Source of the DNA: Candidatus Saccharicenans sp.
GTDB taxonomy: Bacteria > Acidobacteriota > Aminicenantia > Aminicenantales > Saccharicenantaceae
Assembly: GCA_030018265.1 (NCBI GenBank)
Contig: JASEFX010000002.1
Location: forward strand, 109,506-142,087
DNA length: 32,582 nt
Direction of reading: 5' to 3'
Under the pieces are notes generated by a model. The model was not told where the DNA came from and ran no database searches. It saw only the letters and a program-made list of their open reading frames with translations. The position numbers and the translations under genes are program-made. This document shows, piece by piece, positions 25,875 to 32,582 of the stretch (the first letter of the stretch is position 1; each line of letters begins with the position of its first letter).

Positions 25875-27255
25875 GAAAGTTTACCGAAAACTCAACCGCA
25901 TTCATATGGTGGGCATCGGCGGGACCGGAATGTGCGGCATCGCCGAAGTGCTGCTGAACCTCGGCTATCAGGTTTCCGGTTCAGACATTCAGGAAAACGA
26001 AGCCACCCAGAGGCTGGCCCGGCTCGGAGCGAGAATCCACATCGGCCATGCGGGCGAGAATGTTCACGAAGCTGACGTGGTGGTTATTTCTTCAGCTATA
26101 AGAGAAGACAACGTGGAGGTGCTGGAAGCCAGAGCCAGAAAGATTCCGGTGATCCCCAGGGCGGAAATGCTGGCGGAATTAATGAGGATGAAATACGGAA
26201 TTGCCGTGGCCGGAGCCCACGGCAAGACCACCACCACTTCGATGACAGCGATGGTGCTGGAAGTGGCCGGACTCGACCCGACGGTCATCGTCGGCGGGCG
26301 CCTGAACACAATCGGAGCGAACGCCAGGCTGGGCGCGGGAGATTTCATCGTGGCCGAAGCTGACGAAAGCGACCGTTCGTTCCTTTACCTTTCGCCTTTT
26401 ATAGCCGTGCTGACCAACATTGACGCTGAACATCTAGACCACTACGGAACTCTGGAGGAAATCAAAAAAACTTTCGTCAGTTTTGCCAACAAGGTGCCGT
26501 TCTACTGCCCGGTAATTTTATGTCTGGATGACCCCAACCTGCAATCGATAATTCCCGATATTGAGAGAAAAGTAATCACCTACGGCTTCAGCTCGCAGGC
26601 CGACCTTCAGGCAAAAGATTTCTCCTTCTCAGAATTTTCGAGCCAGTCGACCGTTTACGCCTTTGGCCGCAGACTCGGCCGGCTGAAGCTTAACGTCCCT
26701 GGAAAACACAACATCCTTAATGCGCTGGCAGCCACAGCCGTCGGACTCGACCTCGACATTCCAGCGAGAACAATCCTCAAAGCCCTTGAAGCCTACACCG
26801 GCACCGGAAGACGGTTTGAACTGAAAGCCACTGTAAACGACATAATGATCATTGAAGATTACGCTCACCATCCGACTGAAATCCGGGCCACGCTGGAAGC
26901 CGCCGGAACCGGCTGGGAAAGAAGAATTGTGGCCGTGTTTCAACCACACCGTTATTCCCGGCTCGCACGTCTGCTGCCGGATTTTGCCACCTCCTTCAAC
27001 CAGGCTGATGTGCTGCTGGTGACTGAAATCTACCCGGCTGGCGAAGAGCCGATTGCCGGGGTTAGCGGAAAAGCTCTGTTTGAAGCGGTCCAGCAGTTCG
27101 GACATAAAAATGTCCTCTACGAACCGACGCTGGCCAGCATCCCTTCAAGGCTGATGGAAATACTCTCTCCAGGCGACCTGCTCCTGGTGATGGGAGCAGG
27201 CAATGTTAACCGGGTTATTCCCGAAATCATCAGGAGACTGCAGGAGAGCAAATAG
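25867..27255 (+). CDS. murC: UDP-N-acetylmuramate:L-alanine ligase
   Basis: MurC joins L-alanine to UDP-MurNAc, the first peptide step. The 462-residue protein shows HMVGIGGTGMCGIAEVL near the N-terminus, where the usual family form is GIGGxGMSG. It also has the P-loop GAHGKTTTT (116-124), EADESDRSF, and DYAHHPTEI with FQPHRYSR in the C-terminal domain. The start codon is GTG at 25867, inside the end of murG; AAAGGAG ends 5 nt before it, and the next in-frame Met (IHMVGIG) would remove residues common to the family. ftsQ follows after 2 bp. murB and ddl do not appear at this junction. Confidence 0.96.
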   Translation: MVKKVYRKLNRIHMVGIGGTGMCGIAEVLLNLGYQVSGSDIQENEATQRLARLGARIHIGHAGENVHEADVVVISSAIREDNVEVLEARARKIPVIPRAEMLAELMRMKYGIAVAGAHGKTTTTSMTAMVLEVAGLDPTVIVGGRLNTIGANARLGAGDFIVAEADESDRSFLYLSPFIAVLTNIDAEHLDHYGTLEEIKKTFVSFANKVPFYCPVILCLDDPNLQSIIPDIERKVITYGFSSQADLQAKDFSFSEFSSQSTVYAFGRRLGRLKLNVPGKHNILNALAATAVGLDLDIPARTILKALEAYTGTGRRFELKATVNDIMIIEDYAHHPTEIRATLEAAGTGWERRIVAVFQPHRYSRLARLLPDFATSFNQADVLLVTEIYPAGEEPIAGVSGKALFEAVQQFGHKNVLYEPTLASIPSRLMEILSPGDLLLVMGAGNVNRVIPEIIRRLQESK

Positions 27256-27257
27256 CC

Positions 27258-28112
27258 ATGGCTGTGGAAAACAAATATCCATTTAACCTTCCAGCCGGAA
27301 CAGCCGTATTTCATCGCTCTGTCCGGCCGGTCAAAATCAGAAGGCAGAACTCCAGAGCGGCCATCGGCTTGAAGCATCTGGCTGTATTTGCTGTCTGTTT
27401 TATTCTCCTGTTCCTGGGTGTCGCCCGGTTATATTATTATCTGATCACCTGCGAGGCGCTGAAAATCAAAAATATAGAAATAAACGCAAGCCATCCGGAA
27501 TTAAAAGAACTCGTTGAAAACTTTCTTCAGAGTCATCCGCCCGGCAACATTCTGCTCTGCAACCTTGATTATCTGAGAGCAAATTTGATTTCGCTTCCGG
27601 GTGTGAAGGAAGCACGGGTGGAAAAGGTTTTGCCCTCAACCCTGCGGATTGAGGTGACGCCGAGAATTCCGAGAGTCTACGTTCACCGGGGACTTTATTT
27701 TCTGGTGGATGAAGAAGGCAGGGTTCTGCAAGGCGAGGTTGACCCGGCAAATAACGAATTTCCGGTGGTAGAGGACGAAGATTATTTTAACCAGGCTTAC
27801 GAAGAAAAAGTCCGGACAGCCTGCCAGCTTCTTTCAGAACTTGAACCCGGGATGCGGAAGACCGTCAGACGTATTGTTTTCAAGTCAAACCAGAAGATGG
27901 AAATTGAACTGGTCGAAGACCCCGTTCTGCTGATCATCGACGGGCAAAATTTCCGGGAAAAAATTCTCTATTATCTGGAAAACAGGGACTCCTGGGCCCG
28001 GCTGCTCGGCCCGCTCGAGTACGTTGACCTGAGGATCGAAGGACGGGTGTACGTGAAGCCGCTGGAACTCAACGCCGGAAACACCAGGGGCGAGAAAAAG
28101 GAGGTAAGTTAA
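27258..28112 (+). CDS. ftsQ: Cell division protein FtsQ/DivIB
   Basis: This 284-residue bitopic division protein has a basic cytoplasmic N-terminus of about 37 residues and one membrane segment (about 38-60). A POTRA domain at about 70-140 follows (ALKIKNIEINAS through LPGVKEARVEKVLPSTLRIEV), then the FtsQ beta domain. FtsQ forms the FtsQBL complex that activates FtsWI. Sequence similarity among FtsQ proteins is low, so the call depends on domain order, the POTRA pattern and the place between murC and ftsA. The stop TAA shares its last base with the ftsA ATG. Confidence 0.93.
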   Translation: MAVENKYPFNLPAGTAVFHRSVRPVKIRRQNSRAAIGLKHLAVFAVCFILLFLGVARLYYYLITCEALKIKNIEINASHPELKELVENFLQSHPPGNILLCNLDYLRANLISLPGVKEARVEKVLPSTLRIEVTPRIPRVYVHRGLYFLVDEEGRVLQGEVDPANNEFPVVEDEDYFNQAYEEKVRTACQLLSELEPGMRKTVRRIVFKSNQKMEIELVEDPVLLIIDGQNFREKILYYLENRDSWARLLGPLEYVDLRIEGRVYVKPLELNAGNTRGEKKEVS

Positions 28113-29332
28113 TGGCGAAGAATAATTACCTGGTCGGTCTCGACATCGGCACCAAAAAAACCGTGGCCATCATCGGGGAGATTACCGAAGAACAGAAAGT
28201 GGAAATCATCGGCATCGGAGTGGCCGAATCAAAGGGAGTTAGAAAAGGAGTGGTGGTTAACCTCGAACAGACGATATCGGCCATAAAAAGAGCTCAGGAA
28301 GAAGCCGAGCTGATGGCCGGCGTGGAGATAGAAGCGGCCTACGTGGGAATTTCCGGTTCTCACATCAAAAGTTTTAACAGCCGCGGGGTGGTTGCGGTTT
28401 CTGGAAAAAACCGTGAAATATCCCGCGAAGACATCCGGCGGGTAATAGACCAGGCCCGGGCGCTTTCGATCCCTCCCGACCGCGAAATCATCCACATCAT
28501 TCCGCAGGAGTTCATCGTCGACGAGCAGGACGGCATAAAAGATCCGCTGGGAATGAGCGGCATAAAGCTTGAAGTCAACGTTCATATCGTAACTTCCGCC
28601 ATCACCTCGCTTCAGAACCTGAAGAACTGCGTGGAGAGAGCCGGAATCGGCATTCAGGAAATCGTGCTTAACCAGATAGCCACCAGTTATTCCGTGCTCA
28701 CCCATGACGAACGAGAACTCGGAGTGGGACTGATCGACATCGGAGCCGGAACCACCGAGGTGGCCATCTTCGAGCGCGGAGCCCTCTGGTATACCTCGAC
28801 CATTCCGCTCGGCGGCGACAACTTCACCAACGACATCGCCGTCGGTCTCCGTACCCCGATTCCGGAAGCGGAAAAAATCAAGAAAAAATACGGCTGTGTG
28901 GCTCTTCCCGTGTCAGAAGAACAGGAGACGATCGAAGTGCCGACCGTTGGCAAAAACCGTAAATCCAGGATGATGTCCAGACAGATTCTGGCCGACATCA
29001 TCCAGCCGCGCGCTGAGGAAATCTTCCGCCTGGTCGACGCCGACATCAAAAAAATGGGCTATGAAAAAGCGCTGAACTCGGGCCTGGTGCTGACCGGCGG
29101 GACCGCGCTGCTGGATGGTCTGGAAGAGGTGGCCGAGGAAATTTTTGACCTTCCAGTAAGAAGAGGCGACCCGAACTATGTCGGCGGTCTGATCGACCGT
29201 GTGAGCACGCCCGACTATGCTACCGCCGTCGGGCTCATCCTTTATGGATACAACCAGATTCTCGAACGCGGTTTTATCAAAGATAAAAAGAAAGGCTTCT
29301 GGGCCAGGATTAAAGACTGGTTCAGTGAATAA
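28112..29332 (+). CDS. ftsA: Cell division protein FtsA
   Basis: FtsA is the actin-like ATPase that anchors FtsZ filaments to the membrane and helps activate septal synthesis. The 406-residue protein has the phosphate-1 motif GLDIGTKKT (9-17), the phosphate-2 motif [12 protein letters not shown] (209-220) and the adenosine motif [10 protein letters not shown] (327-336). The last 14 residues ([12 protein letters not shown] end) form the amphipathic membrane-targeting helix. AAGGAGG (28098-28104) lies 7 nt before the ATG, one of the strongest ribosome binding sites in the cluster, which fits the need for extra FtsA and FtsZ translation. Confidence 0.97.
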   Translation: MAKNNYLVGLDIGTKKTVAIIGEITEEQKVEIIGIGVAESKGVRKGVVVNLEQTISAIKRAQEEAELMAGVEIEAAYVGISGSHIKSFNSRGVVAVSGKNREISREDIRRVIDQARALSIPPDREIIHIIPQEFIVDEQDGIKDPLGMSGIKLEVNVHIVTSAITSLQNLKNCVERAGIGIQEIVLNQIATSYSVLTHDERELGVGLIDIGAGTTEVAIFERGALWYTSTIPLGGDNFTNDIAVGLRTPIPEAEKIKKKYGCVALPVSEEQETIEVPTVGKNRKSRMMSRQILADIIQPRAEEIFRLVDADIKKMGYEKALNSGLVLTGGTALLDGLEEVAEEIFDLPVRRGDPNYVGGLIDRVSTPDYATAVGLILYGYNQILERGFIKDKKKGFWARIKDWFSE

Positions 29333-29342
29333 GGAGGCAAAA

Positions 29343-30572
29343 ATGCGCAATGACTCTGGGAGCAAAATTAAATTTCATCTGGTGGAAGAAAATCCCGGGG
29401 CCAAAATTAAAGTGATAGGCGTTGGCGGCGGAGGGGGAAACGCCGTCAACCGGATGATCGAGAGCGGTATCGCCGGGGTCGAATTCATCGCGGTGAACAC
29501 CGACAGGCAGGCTCTCGACAACAACCGGGCGCACCTGAAAATTCAGATCGGCGGGAAGCTCACCAGGGGGCTGGGCTCGGGCGGCAACCCGGAAATCGGC
29601 CGCCAGGCGGCTGAAGAGGATACCGAACGGCTGGCCGAGATACTGGAAGGAGCCGATATGGTGTTCCTTACAGCCGGCCTCGGCGGGGGCACCGGAACCG
29701 GAGCCACTCCGGTTATCGCCAGCCTGGCCTCGGAAATGGGAATTCTGGTAATCGCCATCGTCACCATACCCTTTTCTTTTGAAGGCAAAATCAGAGCCAG
29801 GCAGGCAGAAGCCGGACTTCAGGAGCTGAAAACAGTGGTGGATACCGTGATCGCCATCCCCAACCAGAGATTGATCGATACGGTGAACCTTGACACCACC
29901 ATTCCCGAAGCTTTCAGGATGGCCGACGATGTGCTGCGGCAGGCCTGTCAGGGCATTTCCGACCTGATTACCCGTCCGGGTCTCATCAATCTCGATTTTG
30001 CCGACGTGAAGTCAATCATGAAAGGCATGGGCATGGCTTTCATGGGCACCGGAATTTCCAGCGGCGAGAACCGGGCGGTCGAAGCGGCGCAGAAAGCCAT
30101 CAGCAGTCCCCTGTTGATAGACACCTCGATCGAAGGCGCCAGGGGCCTTCTGATCAATATTACCGGCGGTCTCGACATGACCCTGCACGAAGTGACGAAA
30201 GCCTCCCAGCTGATCACCAGCCTGGCTGACCCTGAAGCCAACATAATCTTTGGAACCGTGATCGATGAACAGATGAAGGACACCATAAAGGTAACGGTAA
30301 TAGCCACAGGGTTTGACCGCAAGAAATCGAAAACGACCACAACTGATTTTGTAAGAAGGCCATCGACGGGAGCAACGAGCCAGAATCCTGTTTTTGTTCC
30401 GCAGGAGACACCTCCATACGTTTTCTCTCCCAGGGGTGGTCCTCAGCCTCAGCCTGCTGAGATTACTGAACCGGCTCCCTCGGAAGTTGACTGGAGGGAA
30501 TATAATAAGCCAGCTTTCCTGAGAAGAAACCGTCAGGGTTCGATAGGGAAAACGCCCCATGAACTGCGCTGA
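29343..30572 (+). CDS. ftsZ: Cell division GTPase FtsZ
   Basis: FtsZ is the tubulin homologue that forms the division ring. The start at 29343 has AAGGAGG (29331-29337) with 5-nt spacing; an earlier in-frame ATG at 29217 lies deep inside ftsA and is rejected. The 409-residue protein has [12 protein letters not shown] (27-38), the tubulin signature GGGTGTG (114-120) and the T7 loop NLDFADV (216-222). A poorly conserved linker rich in Pro and Thr spans about 325-385. NKPAFLRRN (388-396) is the C-terminal conserved peptide that binds FtsA. Thirteen further residues ([12 protein letters not shown] end) follow it, beyond where many FtsZ proteins stop. The reading frame overlaps hutI by 14 bp. Confidence 0.97.
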   Translation: MRNDSGSKIKFHLVEENPGAKIKVIGVGGGGGNAVNRMIESGIAGVEFIAVNTDRQALDNNRAHLKIQIGGKLTRGLGSGGNPEIGRQAAEEDTERLAEILEGADMVFLTAGLGGGTGTGATPVIASLASEMGILVIAIVTIPFSFEGKIRARQAEAGLQELKTVVDTVIAIPNQRLIDTVNLDTTIPEAFRMADDVLRQACQGISDLITRPGLINLDFADVKSIMKGMGMAFMGTGISSGENRAVEAAQKAISSPLLIDTSIEGARGLLINITGGLDMTLHEVTKASQLITSLADPEANIIFGTVIDEQMKDTIKVTVIATGFDRKKSKTTTTDFVRRPSTGATSQNPVFVPQETPPYVFSPRGGPQPQPAEITEPAPSEVDWREYNKPAFLRRNRQGSIGKTPHELR

Positions 30573-31848
30573 CTTTGTGATTGCCGGTCTCAACCAGCTG
30601 GTTACCTGCGCCGGTCCGTCGCCAAAAACCGGCAGTCTGATGCGGGATATCGGTCTTCTGGAGAACGCCTGGGTCGCCGGCTATCAGGGAAAGATTGTTT
30701 TTGTCGGACAGGAGAAAGATTTCCGCATGAATTTTCAGCTGACCGATCGAGCTAAGTTGATTGACGGCCACGGGCTGGTCGGTTTGCCCGGACTGGTCGA
30801 CTGCCACACTCACCTGCCCTTTGCCGGAAGTCGCGACCAGGAATTTTCCCTGCGTCTTCAGGGCTACACCTACCAGCAGTTAGCAGCGATGGGCCTGGGC
30901 ATTCAGACCACTGTTAGAGTAACAAGGGAAACTTCAGCTGAAGAATTGACAGAACTCTGCCTGAAAAGACTGGACGCCATGTTGCTCAACGGCGCGACCA
31001 CGGTTGAAGCCAAAAGCGGGTACGGTCTGAACCTGGAAGATGAAATCAAGCAACTTGAAGTTGTGCGCTCGCTCGACTCGAAACATCCCGTCTCCCTGGT
31101 GCCAACCTTCATGGGGGCCCACGAAATTCCACCTGAATACCGGGCGGAAAGAAGGGCTTACATCGAACTTCTGAAGAATAAAATCATGCCTGAGGTGAGC
31201 AAGCGCCGGCTGGCAGAGTTTTTCGACATTTTCTGCGAACCTTCAGTCTTTAACCTGGAAGAAACCAGAGAGCTGGCCGAAGCCGCGCTCCAGCTTGGCT
31301 ATAAAATCAAAATCCATGCCGACGAATTCGTGCCGATCGGCGGCACTGAACTGGCGGTGGAACTCGGAGCGCGTTCAGCTGAACATCTTATTAACATAAC
31401 CGAATCAGGAATTGAAAAACTCAGCCGCAGCCGGACAGCCGCGGTGCTTCTGCCCGGAGTTTCTTTCTTTTTAATGATGGAAAAGAAGGCTCCGGCCAGA
31501 ACGCTCATCGACCGGGGAGCCATTGTGGCTCTGGCCACCGATTATAATCCGGGAAGCTCGCATATTTTATCCATGCTCTTTGTGCTTCAGCTCGGTGTTT
31601 TCACCCTCAGAATGACGGTGGAAGAAGCCATCACCGCCTGCACGATTAACGCCGCCTACGCTATCGACCGCGACGAGCGCTGCGGCTCCCTGGAACCCGG
31701 CAAGGACCTTGACCTCATTCTCTGCGACGTTCCATCCTACCTGTATCTTGCCTACGAACTCGGCCGCAATCCGGTCCATACTGTGATCAAGGGCGGCCGG
31801 GTGGTGGTGGAAGAGAAGAAGATAGTCAGAACTCAATCCCTGGCTTAA
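30559..31848 (+). CDS. hutI: Imidazolonepropionase
   Basis: HutI hydrolyses imidazolone-5-propionate to N-formimino-L-glutamate in histidine breakdown. The 429-residue amidohydrolase has [10 protein letters not shown] with metal ligands His83 and His85. KSGYGL and [14 protein letters not shown] are substrate-loop motifs specific to HutI. His253 in HADEF and Asp328 in ATDYNPGSS complete the metal site. The start at 30559 lies 14 bp inside the end of ftsZ, with only a weak AGGG upstream, so translation may depend on ribosomes leaving ftsZ. No other hut gene is visible here. The 3' end overlaps a convergent radical SAM gene by 23 bp. Confidence 0.95.
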   Translation: MNCADFVIAGLNQLVTCAGPSPKTGSLMRDIGLLENAWVAGYQGKIVFVGQEKDFRMNFQLTDRAKLIDGHGLVGLPGLVDCHTHLPFAGSRDQEFSLRLQGYTYQQLAAMGLGIQTTVRVTRETSAEELTELCLKRLDAMLLNGATTVEAKSGYGLNLEDEIKQLEVVRSLDSKHPVSLVPTFMGAHEIPPEYRAERRAYIELLKNKIMPEVSKRRLAEFFDIFCEPSVFNLEETRELAEAALQLGYKIKIHADEFVPIGGTELAVELGARSAEHLINITESGIEKLSRSRTAAVLLPGVSFFLMMEKKAPARTLIDRGAIVALATDYNPGSSHILSMLFVLQLGVFTLRMTVEEAITACTINAAYAIDRDERCGSLEPGKDLDLILCDVPSYLYLAYELGRNPVHTVIKGGRVVVEEKKIVRTQSLA

Positions 31849-32581
31849 AACTCAGCCGGATTTTCTCTCTCTTTTCCAGATTCCTTTTTCTGATGTAAAG
31901 GAAAAGCTCTACCAGGTCCTGGCGTTTCAGCTCCCGGGTTTCCACGGCAAAGGCCGTTGACCGGTACATGTCCCAGTCGCCGGCGATTTCCGGCGGAAGA
32001 TTCAGCGCGCGCTGCAGTTCGCTTCCGGGCGTAAGATAGAAGACTGACGGCCCCACCAGAACGCCGAGAGACAGCAATTTCTCGGTCGTTTCGATTATCT
32101 CTTCCCTGGTCTGTCCGGGAAGTCCCAGGATCAGATAAACGGTGACGAAAAATCCCAGCCGCCTGGCTTCCCCAAGAAGGTCAAAAAATTCGGCTTCATC
32201 CTTTCTCTGCGGACGTCGATACTGCTGTCTGAGTGAAGAACTGCCGGAAACCCAGGAGAGATCCAGTTTCCTCACGCCCGCGCGCTTCATCATCGCCAGC
32301 AGCCCGGAATCGAGGGTTTCGTAACCCAGGCCGTTCATGAAGGTGAGCTCGCTGCCGCTCAGGAGTTCATCCGCGGCCACAGCTTGTAGAAACTCGCAGA
32401 ACCAGTCGCGGTTTCCGGAGATGTTGTCGTCTTCGAAATTGAAAATCTCCACCTGACGCTGCTTCCGGTTCCAGCGCATTTCTTCAAGAACAGAGGACAC
32501 CGTTCGGTATTCGAGCCCGGTCCCGAAAACCAGGTGAACATTGCAGAATGAACACCGATGGGGACATCCCCGGCTGGCCTG
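31826..32581 (-). CDS. Radical SAM protein (5' end beyond the window)
   Basis: The frame is open from the right edge, so the N-terminus is missing; 251 residues are visible. The cluster-binding motif is CxxxCxxC in GCPHRCSFC, encoded at 32566-32543, followed by FNFEDDNIS, a typical radical SAM beta-2 region. LILGLPGQTREEI lies in the later barrel. The pattern, with a missing upstream part and an iron-sulfur motif preceded by SRGCP, suggests a B12-binding-domain radical SAM enzyme of the BchE/MiaB-like superfamily, but the B12 domain would lie outside the window. Substrate unknown. A GTG at 32500 is inside the conserved domain and is not the start. Its stop lies within the 3' end of hutI. Confidence 0.9.
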   Translation of the reverse strand, partial: QASRGCPHRCSFCNVHLVFGTGLEYRTVSSVLEEMRWNRKQRQVEIFNFEDDNISGNRDWFCEFLQAVAADELLSGSELTFMNGLGYETLDSGLLAMMKRAGVRKLDLSWVSGSSSLRQQYRRPQRKDEAEFFDLLGEARRLGFFVTVYLILGLPGQTREEIIETTEKLLSLGVLVGPSVFYLTPGSELQRALNLPPEIAGDWDMYRSTAFAVETRELKRQDLVELFLYIRKRNLEKREKIRLSFKPGIEF

Positions 32582-32582
32582 G

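Noticed and set aside
29217-29342. Upstream start for ftsZ
   Set aside because: The added 42 residues overlap the conserved end of ftsA; ATG 29343 has a perfect AAGGAGG at 5 nt.
32498-32500. GTG at 32500 as start of the radical SAM gene
   Set aside because: The frame continues upstream to the window edge and includes the essential CxxxCxxC motif, so the true start lies outside the window.

Overview
This window is a core chromosomal segment of a diderm (Gram-negative-type) bacterium. The envelope evidence is a predicted outer-membrane beta-barrel protein, a phosphatidylethanolamine pathway (pssA, psd), a MurE with the meso-diaminopimelate DNPR motif, and several Sec-exported proteins. Base composition is close to balanced and genes are tightly packed. 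Two secreted M28 peptidases, an imidazolonepropionase, a DRG-type GTPase with a TGS domain and an archaeal-type class V fructose-bisphosphate aldolase/phosphatase suggest a peptide-using, gluconeogenic lineage. Candidatus Aminicenantes or a relative of Acidobacteria would fit. That placement is inference; no rRNA is present to confirm it.

Left part (1-14.7 kb). gyrB and the 5' part of gyrA form a minus-strand pair running off the left edge. A TGS-domain GTPase is divergent from gyrB. Next come a minus-strand M28 peptidase and a predicted beta-barrel protein. A plus-strand set follows: periplasmic cyclophilin, a small membrane protein, and a second M28 peptidase that leads into psd, pssA and an M23 peptidase. 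The class V FBP aldolase/phosphatase and a Nudix-DUF2007 fusion protein complete this part.

Central and right part (14.8-30.6 kb). This is a full division and cell wall (dcw) cluster in canonical order: mraZ, rsmH, ftsL, ftsI, murE, murF, mraY, murD, ftsW, murG, murC, ftsQ, ftsA, ftsZ. Adjacent genes overlap or lie within about 10 bp, so it looks like one long transcription unit. A good sigma70-type promoter precedes mraZ. Three GGGA boxes at exact 10-bp spacing lie between that promoter and the mraZ start codon, as expected for an MraZ operator. murB and ddl, often found between murC and ftsQ, are absent.

Right edge (30.5-32.6 kb). hutI overlaps the end of ftsZ by 14 bp, and a radical SAM gene on the minus strand converges on hutI with a 23-bp overlap and runs off the right edge.

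No tRNA, rRNA, CRISPR array, insertion sequence, phage gene or convincing new multi-gene system was seen. The most notable observations are a lysine-rich N-terminal extension on GyrA with Met at the quinolone-critical Ser83 position, the MraZ operator overlapping the mraZ start codon, a strong inverted repeat inside murD, the Nudix-DUF2007 fusion, and FtsW with unusual residues in two conserved motifs.
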